From: Gordonibacter sp. An230
GTDB taxonomy: Bacteria; Actinomycetota; Coriobacteriia; Coriobacteriales; Eggerthellaceae
NCBI RefSeq assembly: GCF_002159915.1
Contig: NZ_NFJP01000002.1
Coordinates: forward strand, 124,001-188,000
Length of the DNA stretch: 64,000 bases
Direction of reading: 5' to 3'
Part shown: positions 1-6,978 of the stretch, piece after piece
Layout of the letters: each line of letters opens with the position of its first letter
How positions within the stretch are numbered: the stretch's first letter is position 1
Position numbers and translations under genes: made by a program
The notes under the pieces: generated by a model
What the model was told of the DNA's origin: nothing
Databases searched by the model: none
The model's input: only the letters and a program-made list of their open reading frames with translations

Positions 1-1
1 C

Positions 2-310
2 GTGTCCAGGCAGCGCACATGGGACTGGGGATGGGACTCCGCGCCCGTGGTGGCCGATTTCCAGAGGTTCTACGGCATAGATCTGACTGATCCCGGACTG
101 CGCATGCACTGGTGGCGTTTCTGGAGCTTGTTCTGCGGCCTTGGCGAGGACAGCGAGAGCGTGCGCGTCATGGCGGTTCGCGCCGCGGACGGCGGCAAGC
201 TGAAGGGCGAGGAGAAGCGCCGGCTCGCCGAGGCCAAGCAGCGGACCATGCTGCCCGCGCGAACCGAGGAGGAGCGAAGGAGGAACACGGCCATAAGATT
301 CGGAGTGTAG
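2..310 (+). CDS. Phage Gp15-like tail assembly chaperone, 5'-truncated by window edge
   Basis: About 100 residues are visible. They match the Gp15 family of Gram-positive siphophages, with a motif of the kind ADFQRFYGIDL followed by a Trp-rich HWWRFWSLFCGL and a charged lysine/arginine-rich tail. Gp15-like proteins sit directly before the tape measure gene and are thought to act as tail assembly chaperones. The same holds here, because the tape measure start follows 5 bp after the stop. The reading frame is open to the window edge, so the GTG at position 2 is probably internal and the true start lies upstream. Confidence 0.7.
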   Translation: MSRQRTWDWGWDSAPVVADFQRFYGIDLTDPGLRMHWWRFWSLFCGLGEDSESVRVMAVRAADGGKLKGEEKRRLAEAKQRTMLPARTEEERRRNTAIRFGV

Positions 311-315
311 CAACC

Positions 316-2325
316 ATGGCTGACGGCAAGGTAGTCATCGAGATAACGGGCGACGAGAGCGAGTACCGCGAGGCGATCGACCGGCTCAAGGGCGAAACGA
401 AAAGAAGCGCGTCGAGCATTACTTCGTCGCTCAAGGGCGTCGGAACCGCCCTCGCGGGAGCCGCGGCGGCCATCGGGTTCGGCCAGCTGGTGGCGGAGGC
501 CGCGGCCGCGACCGATGCCACCCAGAAGTTCAGGCAGACGCTCGACTTCGCGGGGCTGGGCTCCGACCAGATAGAGGCGCTGGCAGCCAGCACGCGGGCC
601 TACGCCGACCAGACCGTCTACGAGCTGGCCGACATCCAGAACGTGACCGCCCAGCTCGCGGCCAACGCCGTCCCGAATTACGACAAGCTCGCCGAGGCCG
701 CCGGCAACCTCAACGCCGCCGCCGGCGGAAACGCCGACACGTTCAAGAGCGTCGGCATGGTGCTCACGCAGACGGCTGGAGCCGGCAAGCTCACCACCGA
801 GAACTGGAACCAGTTGGCCGAGGCCATCCCCGGCGCGAGCGGGATGCTCCAGGACGCCATGGAGAAGAACGGCGCCTACACCGGCAACTTCCGCGAGGCG
901 ATGGAGAAGGGCGAGATAACCGCGGAGGAGTTCAACCAGGCCATCATGGACCTGGGCATGACCGACGCGGCGGCCGAGGCGGCGACGTCCACCAAGACGT
1001 TCGAGGGCGCCATAGGAAATCTCAAGGCCACCGTGGTCGGCGGGCTCTCCGACATCCTCGCGCAGATGCAGCCCGCGATGACGGGGGCGATAAACGGGCT
1101 CAACGGCTTCATCGCCGGCATCCCGGCGGCGCTCAGCCCTCTGGGGGACGCCGTGTCGGCTGCGCTCTCCGGCGGCGGCACCGACGGAGTTGCGCAGGCG
1201 GTGTCCGGCCTGATGTCGCAAGGGGTGGGAGCGCTCGTCGGCGCGATCCAGACGGCCGCCGCCCAGCTGCCGGCCATCATGCAGACGGTGCTGCCGATCA
1301 TCACCACCGCCGTAATGTCGCTGTTGACCACGCTGCTGGGCCAGCTGCCGTCGCTTCTCATGGCGCAGCTGGACCTCGCCATATCGGGAATCTCGTCGTT
1401 CGTCTCGACTCTGGCGACGCAGCTTCCGACCATCCTCCCCCAACTCGCTCAGGCGGCCATGTCGGCGGCGAACGATCTCGTTACCCAGCTCATGACCAAC
1501 CTGCCCACGTACGTGGGGCAGATGGTCCAGGCCGCGCTCGACCTGTTCAACGGCATCGTCCAGGCGATCCCGCAGGTCATCCCCGTGGTGGTCCAGGGGA
1601 TCGGCGATCTCGTGCGCAACGTGCTGACGAACCTGCCCGCGTTTCTCGGACAGATGATTTCCGCCGCCGTGACGCTGTTCAACGGCATCGTGTCTGCGCT
1701 ACCTCAAGTGGTTCCGGCGGTGCTCCAGGGCGTAGCCGACCTCCTGCAGCAGATATGGGACGCGATATCGTCGTTTGACCTGCTTCAAGCCGGCAAGGAT
1801 CTCGTCCAAGGGCTCATCAACGGCATTGCGAGCATGGGCCAGGCGGTGATCGACGCCATCGGCGGCGTCGTGAGCGGCGCGGTGGACTGGGCCAAGAGCC
1901 TGCTCGGCATTGCCAGTCCGTCTAAGGTGTTCCGCGAGATAGGCGAGTTCACCATGCAGGGCATGGAGGACGGCATAGAGGACTACGGGAAGCTGGCCGT
2001 GCGCGCCATGGACTCGGCCATGGCCGACGTGTCGGCGGCTGCGGCCAAGGGCGCGCCCGACATCGGAGTCCCGTTCGACGTGCCCTTGGCCGCGAGCGGG
2101 CGCGCCGCGCTCGGCTTCGGCGGCGCATACGCGTCATACCGCGAGTCGCGCGGCGTCGCCCAGGACGGCGCGGACCTATCCGTCGTGGTCGCCAAGCTCG
2201 ACGGGCTGGGCCGGAAGATTGACGACGGACTCGGCAGGGTCGGCGACGCGCTCAGGCAGCCCGTGGAAGTGATCTGGAACAAAAGGCAGCTCGGCAGGCT
2301 CAACAGGGAGGCGGCGAAGGCGTGA
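316..2325 (+). CDS. Phage tail tape measure protein (TP901 type)
   Basis: This 669-residue protein sets tail length and occupies the tail lumen before DNA ejection. It has a short coiled N-terminal segment, then an Ala/Gly-rich region resembling the TP901 tape-measure domain. Between about residues 330 and 500 there are hydrophobic helical segments with tandem similarity (a TNLPxxxGQM...LFNGIV unit repeats with about 44-residue spacing). The start at 316 is preferred over the longer frame because it follows the upstream stop and has GGAG about 10 bases before it. The protein is short for the family, suggesting a tail near 100 nm, estimated from the usual 1.5 angstrom per residue. Confidence 0.88.
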   Translation: MADGKVVIEITGDESEYREAIDRLKGETKRSASSITSSLKGVGTALAGAAAAIGFGQLVAEAAAATDATQKFRQTLDFAGLGSDQIEALAASTRAYADQTVYELADIQNVTAQLAANAVPNYDKLAEAAGNLNAAAGGNADTFKSVGMVLTQTAGAGKLTTENWNQLAEAIPGASGMLQDAMEKNGAYTGNFREAMEKGEITAEEFNQAIMDLGMTDAAAEAATSTKTFEGAIGNLKATVVGGLSDILAQMQPAMTGAINGLNGFIAGIPAALSPLGDAVSAALSGGGTDGVAQAVSGLMSQGVGALVGAIQTAAAQLPAIMQTVLPIITTAVMSLLTTLLGQLPSLLMAQLDLAISGISSFVSTLATQLPTILPQLAQAAMSAANDLVTQLMTNLPTYVGQMVQAALDLFNGIVQAIPQVIPVVVQGIGDLVRNVLTNLPAFLGQMISAAVTLFNGIVSALPQVVPAVLQGVADLLQQIWDAISSFDLLQAGKDLVQGLINGIASMGQAVIDAIGGVVSGAVDWAKSLLGIASPSKVFREIGEFTMQGMEDGIEDYGKLAVRAMDSAMADVSAAAAKGAPDIGVPFDVPLAASGRAALGFGGAYASYRESRGVAQDGADLSVVVAKLDGLGRKIDDGLGRVGDALRQPVEVIWNKRQLGRLNREAAKA

Positions 2326-3182
2326 GGACGCTGATACGGTACACGAACGGCAGGGGCGAGAGCATGGCCTTCGGCGGCGGTAGCGAGTCGCTGCACTACC
2401 TGGAGCACGGCCTGCGCGACTGGGAGTGGTCGCACTCGACGGGCGCGACGAGCGGTCGCGTGACCAGCTTCGCCGCAGACGGCCCCAAGGAGGTTTCCTT
2501 CCCCGTGGGCATCGCGGCGGCCACGCCCGAGGAGGGCATCGAGCTGCGCAACCGCCTGCTGCTGCTCGGCGAGCCGGACATCGACGCCGTGGAGCCCGGC
2601 ACGCTGGAGGTGCCGGGAGGCTGGAAACTGCGCTGCTGGATAGTCGGCGGCTCTGCAGGCAGCTACTGGATGGACGACCGGTACGCCGAGTTCGAGCTGA
2701 CGCTGCTGGTCGAGCGCCCCGTGTGGACGTGCGAGACTCTGACGCGGTTCGAACCGGCCGTTCAGACGGGCGGCGGCGTCGATGCTCCCTTCGACTTCCC
2801 CTTCGACTTCCAGCCCGAGGCCGGCGCGAGCTCCGTGGACAACGGCGGGATGTTCGCCTGCGACTGGCTGTGGCGCGTGTACGGCCCCGCCACGAGCCCC
2901 TACGTGCGCATCGGCGAGAACCTCTACAAGGTGAACGTTGACGTGCCCGACGGGGCGCGCCTCGAAGTCGACACGGCGGAGCACACTGTGCGCATAGTCA
3001 TGGCCGACGGCACGGTGGAAGACGCATACGCCGAGCGGGAGCGCGGAGGCAGGGGCAGCGGCACGTACCTGTTCGAACGCATCCCCGCCGGCACGAACAG
3101 GGTCACGTGGGACGGATCGTTCTTCTTCGATGTGGTTCTGCGCGAGTCGCGGATAGCGGCTCCGTACGAGGGGGGCGAGTAG
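2322..3182 (+). CDS. Phage distal tail protein (Dit-like)
   Basis: This 286-residue protein starts with GTG overlapping the tape-measure stop by 4 bp, so the two are translationally coupled. The N-terminal part (RTLIRYTNGRGES through LTLLVERPVW) resembles the phage tail / Dit family that forms the hexameric ring joining the tail tube to the tip. Position directly after the tape measure and before the endopeptidase-like tail protein is the conserved location for Dit. The C-terminal 140 residues look like an extra beta-rich domain of the kind seen in evolved Dit proteins, which may add carbohydrate binding. That extra role is an inference. Confidence 0.75.
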   Translation: MRTLIRYTNGRGESMAFGGGSESLHYLEHGLRDWEWSHSTGATSGRVTSFAADGPKEVSFPVGIAAATPEEGIELRNRLLLLGEPDIDAVEPGTLEVPGGWKLRCWIVGGSAGSYWMDDRYAEFELTLLVERPVWTCETLTRFEPAVQTGGGVDAPFDFPFDFQPEAGASSVDNGGMFACDWLWRVYGPATSPYVRIGENLYKVNVDVPDGARLEVDTAEHTVRIVMADGTVEDAYAERERGGRGSGTYLFERIPAGTNRVTWDGSFFFDVVLRESRIAAPYEGGE

Positions 3183-3185
3183 CGC

Positions 3186-4946
3186 ATGGACGTAACGTAC
3201 ACCGATTCGAGCCTTAGGGACCTAGGCGAGCTAAGAGGCTATCGCTTGGACATCGAGGAGGGCGACGAGCGCAACGACTTCGAGCTGTCCCTGGATGTCG
3301 AGGGCGATCTGCGCCTGGAGCCGGGATCGATCATCTACGCCGAAGGCACCGAATGGGGCGGCGTCATCGACGCGATGGAATCCTCCCCCGCCGACGCCCT
3401 GGTGCGCTACACGGGCCGAACGTGGACGGGAGTGCTAGCCGACAAAGTGCTGGAACCGGATCCCGGCCAAGCGCACCTGTCGATGTCCGGCGAGGCAAAC
3501 GCCGTGCTGCTGGCCCTCGTGGAGCGCATGGGCCTGTCCGGACGGTTCACCGCACCCGCATCCGACTCCGGCGTGCAGGTGTCGCACGCGTTCGAGCGGT
3601 ACTGCACGGGATACGCGGGCATCAGGGCGATGCTGGCCGCCTCGGGCGCCAAGCTGCTCGTACGGTGCTCCGCGGGCGTGGTGGAGCTTTCTGCCGCACC
3701 TCTGGCCGACTATTCGGACGGTCCGGACAGTGATCGGGCGGACGTGAGCGTGAGGCGCGTTGCCAGGCCGTACAACCACCTGGTGTCGCTCGGCGGCGGC
3801 GAGGGGGCGCAGCGCTCCGTGCGCCACGACTACGCGGACGCCGAGGGCAACGTCAGCCAAATCCAGACACTATTCGGCCTGGCCGAGCGAACGGCGGTCT
3901 ACGACTACAGCAACGCCAGCGCCGAGGAGCTGGCCGAGAAGGGGCCCGAGAAGCTGAGAGAGCTGCAAGAGGGCAGCTCCTGGGACGCCGACCTTCTGGA
4001 GGGCTGGGAGTACGACATAGGAGACGTGGTGCCCGGCATCGACGCGCTCACCGGCGAGGAAGTGCACGCCGCCGTCGGCGGCAAGGTGGCCACCATCACC
4101 GACCGCAGCTGCTCGGTCGAGTACAAGGCCGGCGGCACCGCCGCAGAAGCCAGCCTGTCGGGAAGATCGGAGAGCTCCGGCAGCGGGGCGTCCTACACCG
4201 CCGGCAGCGGTATCAGCATAGTGGGGCGCACTATAAGCGCCGAGGTGGACGCGGAAGACCTCGAGTCCGTGCGGGAAGCGGCGCGGACCGCCGCCGCCCT
4301 CGCAAGCAACGCGTCGGCGGAGGCCGCGGCGAAGGTCTCCGCCGTGAAGGGCGCGGCTCCCATAGCAGTCAGTGTGGACGAGGCCGCGAAGACGGCCACC
4401 GTGAATCACCAGGCATCGGGAGTCGCCGCCGGCTCATACGGCCCGGACGCCGACCTCGCGCCAGGCTGGGGCGATACCGCGACGATCCCTCCGCGCATAT
4501 CGGTCGATTCCTTCGGGCACGTGACAGAAGCCGAGGCACGAACGCTCAAGATGCCGAGCGCGACGGCGACGCGATCGGCGGCGGGGCTCATGAGCGAGGC
4601 TGATAAGAAGGCGCTCGACGACATGCCGAGCACGTACGCGCCTAAGTCGCACACGCACACCTACGCGGGAAGCGATACGGCAGGCGGCGCGGCGAAGAGG
4701 GCCGAGAAGCTGGAGACTCCGAGGACGATAACGCTCACGGGGGCTGTGACCGGCACCGTCGAGTTCGACGGCAGCGAGAACGTGATCATCCCGACCGAGG
4801 CCGACATCGGCGCGGCGGGCTTCCTGACGGCCCACCCCGTGGGGAGCACGTTCGAGTGGCCCGAAGACCCCGGGATGACATACGGGGGAACATGGAGGAG
4901 GCAGCCCGGCAACATGGGCCGCCTGATATGGGAAAGGACGAAATGA
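3186..4946 (+). CDS. Tail endopeptidase-like / tail-associated protein (Tal-like)
   Basis: The protein has 586 residues. The N-terminal 370 residues resemble the siphophage tail protein that follows Dit (prophage endopeptidase tail family), which forms the tail spike base. A Ser/Ala-rich linker near residues 320-400 leads into a fibre-like region with a SHTHTYAGSDTAGGA motif, then a tip segment (HPVGSTFEWPEDPG, GGTWRRQPG) typical of receptor-binding tail proteins. I see no convincing protease catalytic motif, so a purely structural role is possible. The stop overlaps the next start (ATGA). Confidence 0.72.
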   Translation: MDVTYTDSSLRDLGELRGYRLDIEEGDERNDFELSLDVEGDLRLEPGSIIYAEGTEWGGVIDAMESSPADALVRYTGRTWTGVLADKVLEPDPGQAHLSMSGEANAVLLALVERMGLSGRFTAPASDSGVQVSHAFERYCTGYAGIRAMLAASGAKLLVRCSAGVVELSAAPLADYSDGPDSDRADVSVRRVARPYNHLVSLGGGEGAQRSVRHDYADAEGNVSQIQTLFGLAERTAVYDYSNASAEELAEKGPEKLRELQEGSSWDADLLEGWEYDIGDVVPGIDALTGEEVHAAVGGKVATITDRSCSVEYKAGGTAAEASLSGRSESSGSGASYTAGSGISIVGRTISAEVDAEDLESVREAARTAAALASNASAEAAAKVSAVKGAAPIAVSVDEAAKTATVNHQASGVAAGSYGPDADLAPGWGDTATIPPRISVDSFGHVTEAEARTLKMPSATATRSAAGLMSEADKKALDDMPSTYAPKSHTHTYAGSDTAGGAAKRAEKLETPRTITLTGAVTGTVEFDGSENVIIPTEADIGAAGFLTAHPVGSTFEWPEDPGMTYGGTWRRQPGNMGRLIWERTK

Positions 4947-5185
4947 TGGCAAAGACGACAGGGTTTTCGCAACTGACGTGCGACCGCTGCGGCGAGACGA
5001 TCTACGCGACGGATAACGCGCCCGCCGCGCAGAGCTGGCGCGACGTCCAGCGGTACACCGCCGACGGCACGGCCATATCGCGCCTGTTGTGCCCGGCGTG
5101 CAACGCGTCATACCGCGACATGGCGCAGAAGCAGGACGCCGCCTTCGGCGACTTCATGGCCAAGCGGGAGGGGGAGGAGGAGTAG
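4943..5185 (+). CDS. Small phage zinc-ribbon protein
   Basis: This 80-residue protein lies between two tail genes and is coupled to the upstream gene by an ATGA overlap. Two Cys pairs (CDRCG near the N-terminus and CPAC about 40 residues later) form a likely zinc ribbon. The C-terminus is acidic (KREGEEE) and its DNA contains the ribosome-binding site of the next gene. Two adjacent ATG codons (4943, 4946) are possible starts. The function is unknown. Small proteins at this position may help fold or attach tail fibres, but nothing in the sequence shows that. Confidence 0.6.
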   Translation: MMAKTTGFSQLTCDRCGETIYATDNAPAAQSWRDVQRYTADGTAISRLLCPACNASYRDMAQKQDAAFGDFMAKREGEEE

Positions 5186-5186
5186 T

Positions 5187-6029
5187 ATGGCCCTCGACAT
5201 CGTATACGGATACCAGGGCAAGGACCACGTGAAAGCGTCGCAGCTCGGCAGGCTGCTCGCCGGCACCATCGGCGCCGGGCGCTACGTGCTCGACACTCAG
5301 GACGGGATGGCGGCCAAGATGCAGACTGCGAACAAGGTGCGCATCGGCACCGGCGATCTGGTAATGGACAACCGCTACGTCACAAATGAAGCGTATCAGG
5401 ATCTCACGGTGGAAAGCGGCCAGAGTGGATACAACCGCAATGATCTGGTTTGCGTGAAGTACGAGCGTGCGGCCGGCAGCGATCCCGACCACTCGGTGGA
5501 GTCAATGGAGCTCGTCGTGATCAAGGGCACTCCCACGACCGGCACGGCATCCGACCCATCGTACACCGCAGGCGACATCTCCGCACAGGATTCCGCAGCC
5601 ATCATGCCACTGTGGCGCCTGCCAATCAATGGGCTCACCGTCGGCAATCCCGTGCAGCTTTTCAAAAAGCACGTATCTTGCTCCAAGTTCCGGGATTCCG
5701 TATCCCGGGTGGATATCGTCGACGGGTGGACGGTCGCCAGGCTGCCCGGCGGCTACGCGGCGCTGCACGCGGCGACGACGCGCTACGTGGCCCTCGACCA
5801 GCAGTGGGGCGACTACCACGTCTACGGCATGTGGCCGCGGCTGACGTTCCCCGTGGCCTTCGCCGAGTCCCCGGTCGTGACCGCGTCGTGCGAGGCGTCC
5901 GGAGGCTGCTTCGCGATGCCGGAGCACGTCACGGAGGCCACGACGGAGTTCCGCATCGTCAATGTGGCGCGCGACCCGGAGTCCAAGGACGTGACGCTGC
6001 ACGTGAGCGTTTTCGGGCGACTGGCATAG
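5187..6029 (+). CDS. Receptor-binding tail protein with switchable C-terminus (expressed variant A)
   Basis: This 280-residue tail-tip protein has a strong ribosome-binding site (GGGAGGAGGAG) before ATG 5187. Residues 1-168 are the constant part. Codons 169-173 (Arg-Asp-Ser-Val-Ser) are encoded by a recombination site at 5692-5706, and the remaining 107 residues form variant tip A (RVDIVDGWTVARLPGG to the end), which resembles phage tail-fibre C-terminal domains. The final G of the TAG stop is the first base of the next recombination site. Three other in-phase C-termini lie downstream, so this gene is the expression locus of a shufflon. Switching should change host receptor recognition, as in other tail-fibre inversion systems. 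Confidence 0.85.
   Translation: MALDIVYGYQGKDHVKASQLGRLLAGTIGAGRYVLDTQDGMAAKMQTANKVRIGTGDLVMDNRYVTNEAYQDLTVESGQSGYNRNDLVCVKYERAAGSDPDHSVESMELVVIKGTPTTGTASDPSYTAGDISAQDSAAIMPLWRLPINGLTVGNPVQLFKKHVSCSKFRDSVSRVDIVDGWTVARLPGGYAALHAATTRYVALDQQWGDYHVYGMWPRLTFPVAFAESPVVTASCEASGGCFAMPEHVTEATTEFRIVNVARDPESKDVTLHVSVFGRLA
5692..5706 (+). repeat. Shufflon recombination site 1
   Basis: Sequence GGGATTCCGTATCCC lies within the tail protein gene at codons 169-174. The arms GGGAT and ATCCC are inverted repeats around the asymmetric spacer TCCGT, which gives the site direction. It is direct relative to site 2 and inverted relative to sites 3 and 4. Confidence 0.88.
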
Positions 6030-6043
6030 GGATTCCGTATCCC
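6029..6043 (+). repeat. Shufflon recombination site 2
   Basis: Identical 15-mer GGGATTCCGTATCCC. Its first G is the last base of the variant A stop codon. It opens cassette B in the same reading phase as site 1. Confidence 0.88.
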
Positions 6044-6384
6044 AGACCCTTTATTCCGGCCCCGGCGCGGCCTCCGTGGCCCTCTCGGAGGCCGCGGAGG
6101 GCTACGACTGGCTGGACGTCGAAATCTCGAGTGCCCAGGGCAACCGCAAGGCCGTGAGGCTGCGCCCCGGGGCGACCGCCGACTACGTGTCCCACGGCGT
6201 GACCGACGGCACGTGCTGGGTGGCGTTCGGCACGATCACCGCGAGCGGCACGACCGCCCGCGTAACGTCGCAGGTCAACATGCCCATATCGGCCTACGCC
6301 TGGGGCGAGGGGGCGGGCAACGTGGACTGCCGCATCGTATCCGTGGTCGGGCTCAAGCCCTCGGGAACGTCACCGACCAGTTGA
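6031..6384 (+). CDS. Silent alternative tail-tip cassette B (no own start)
   Basis: This open frame of 117 codons plus stop starts inside site 2 as Asp-Ser-Val-Ser-Gln-Thr-Leu and continues as a beta-rich domain (SEAAEGYDWLDVEI, then VTDGTCWVAFGTITASG). It has no ribosome-binding site and is in the same phase as cassette A at its site, so it would be expressed only after recombination with site 1. Sites 1 and 2 are direct repeats, so by inversion alone it needs two steps. The last 32 bases overlap the end of cassette C on the other strand. Confidence 0.82.
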   Translation, partial: DSVSQTLYSGPGAASVALSEAAEGYDWLDVEISSAQGNRKAVRLRPGATADYVSHGVTDGTCWVAFGTITASGTTARVTSQVNMPISAYAWGEGAGNVDCRIVSVVGLKPSGTSPTS

Positions 6385-6640
6385 TGCGGTACCTCCCCGT
6401 GATAGGGGCCTCGAACATCACGACGAGGTTGTTGTCCTGCATGAGGCTGTACGCTATCCCTTTTGGATTCGCGTCCCAGTCCCCGTTGATGCAGACCGCC
6501 GTCGCGTCCCTGTGCACTCCTCCCGCGTCCTTCGCGAGCTTCGCCAGCTCGTCGTACGACAGCACGGCTATCGACGTCGCGCCCGCGGGGTCAACGATCT
6601 TGTATCCGTTGACGGTGACGGACGTCCGGGATACGGAATC
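6353..6640 (-). CDS. Silent alternative tail-tip cassette C (no own start)
   Basis: This minus-strand open frame of 95 codons plus stop starts in site 3 as Asp-Ser-Val-Ser-Arg-Thr-Ser and continues VTVNGYKIVDPAG to GRYRINWSVTFPRA. A single inversion between sites 1 and 3 would fuse it to the constant N-terminus. It is unrelated in sequence to cassettes A, B and D beyond the site-encoded residues, and shares 32 bp with the end of cassette B in antisense. No ribosome-binding site precedes it. Confidence 0.82.
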   Translation of the reverse strand, partial: DSVSRTSVTVNGYKIVDPAGATSIAVLSYDELAKLAKDAGGVHRDATAVCINGDWDANPKGIAYSLMQDNNLVVMFEAPITGRYRINWSVTFPRA

Positions 6641-6641
6641 C
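6628..6641 (-). repeat. Shufflon recombination site 3 (inverted)
   Basis: On the minus strand this reads GGATTCCGTATCCC. It matches the other sites except that the first G of the 15-mer is A. It opens cassette C, and its edge base is shared with the stop codon of cassette D. Confidence 0.86.
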
Positions 6642-6976
6642 TAGGCCGCAGGGTACGCTAAAACGAAAGACCAGTACGTATACGCCGCGCGTGACGAGTA
6701 GAGGAGCACCTGGCCGTCCGGCTGGACGCGCACGAGGTTCGATCCGTCGGCGTCGCTCAGGATGGCGAGCGGGGCCGTCAGCTCGACGTCGGGCCTGAAG
6801 CCCTCGTCGAGCGTGGTGATGGCTCGGTAGTCGCCCGCTCCCGTGGCCTCGTGTCCCGAGCACCAGCCGTGGACGTGGACGGTGCTCCCGACGCGGCGCT
6901 GCCTCACGTCGATCTTGCCATCGACGAAATAGCAGCGCACCCACCCGGTGTCGTCCAGACGCTGGGATACGGAATC
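6641..6976 (-). CDS. Silent alternative tail-tip cassette D (no own start)
   Basis: This minus-strand open frame of 111 codons plus stop starts in site 4 as Asp-Ser-Val-Ser-Gln-Arg-Leu and continues DDTGWVRCYFVDGKIDV to SFVLAYPAA. Inversion of the whole 1.3 kb region between sites 1 and 4 would place it on the tail protein. Its stop (TAG) abuts site 3, mirroring how the cassette A stop abuts site 2. It has no translation start of its own. The frame runs upstream only into the recombinase 3' end. Confidence 0.84.
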   Translation of the reverse strand, partial: DSVSQRLDDTGWVRCYFVDGKIDVRQRRVGSTVHVHGWCSGHEATGAGDYRAITTLDEGFRPDVELTAPLAILSDADGSNLVRVQPDGQVLLYSSRAAYTYWSFVLAYPAA

Positions 6977-6978
6977 CC
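6964..6978 (-). repeat. Shufflon recombination site 4 (inverted, outermost)
   Basis: Minus-strand GGGATTCCGTATCCC, identical to sites 1 and 2. It lies directly next to the TAA stop of the recombinase gene (6979-6981). Confidence 0.88.

Larger units (their letters stand above)
5692..6978. other. Tail-fibre shufflon: four C-terminal cassettes bounded by four recombination sites
   Basis: The layout is symmetric: site(+), cassette A, site(+), cassettes B and C converging, site(-), cassette D, site(-). All four sites share the core GGATTCCGTATCCC, and every cassette reads Asp-Ser-Val-Ser through it in the same phase. Joining each cassette to the 169-residue constant part would give proteins of 280 (A), 286 (B), 264 (C) and 280 (D) residues. 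A tyrosine recombinase gene ends one base beyond the last site. The architecture parallels the R64 plasmid shufflon with its rci recombinase, here applied to a phage tail protein. Confidence 0.88.

Noticed and set aside
5588..5595. GGATTCCG in the constant part of the tail gene, resembling a fifth shufflon site
   Set aside because: It matches only the first eight bases; the ATCCC arm is absent and it would lie inside the constant region.
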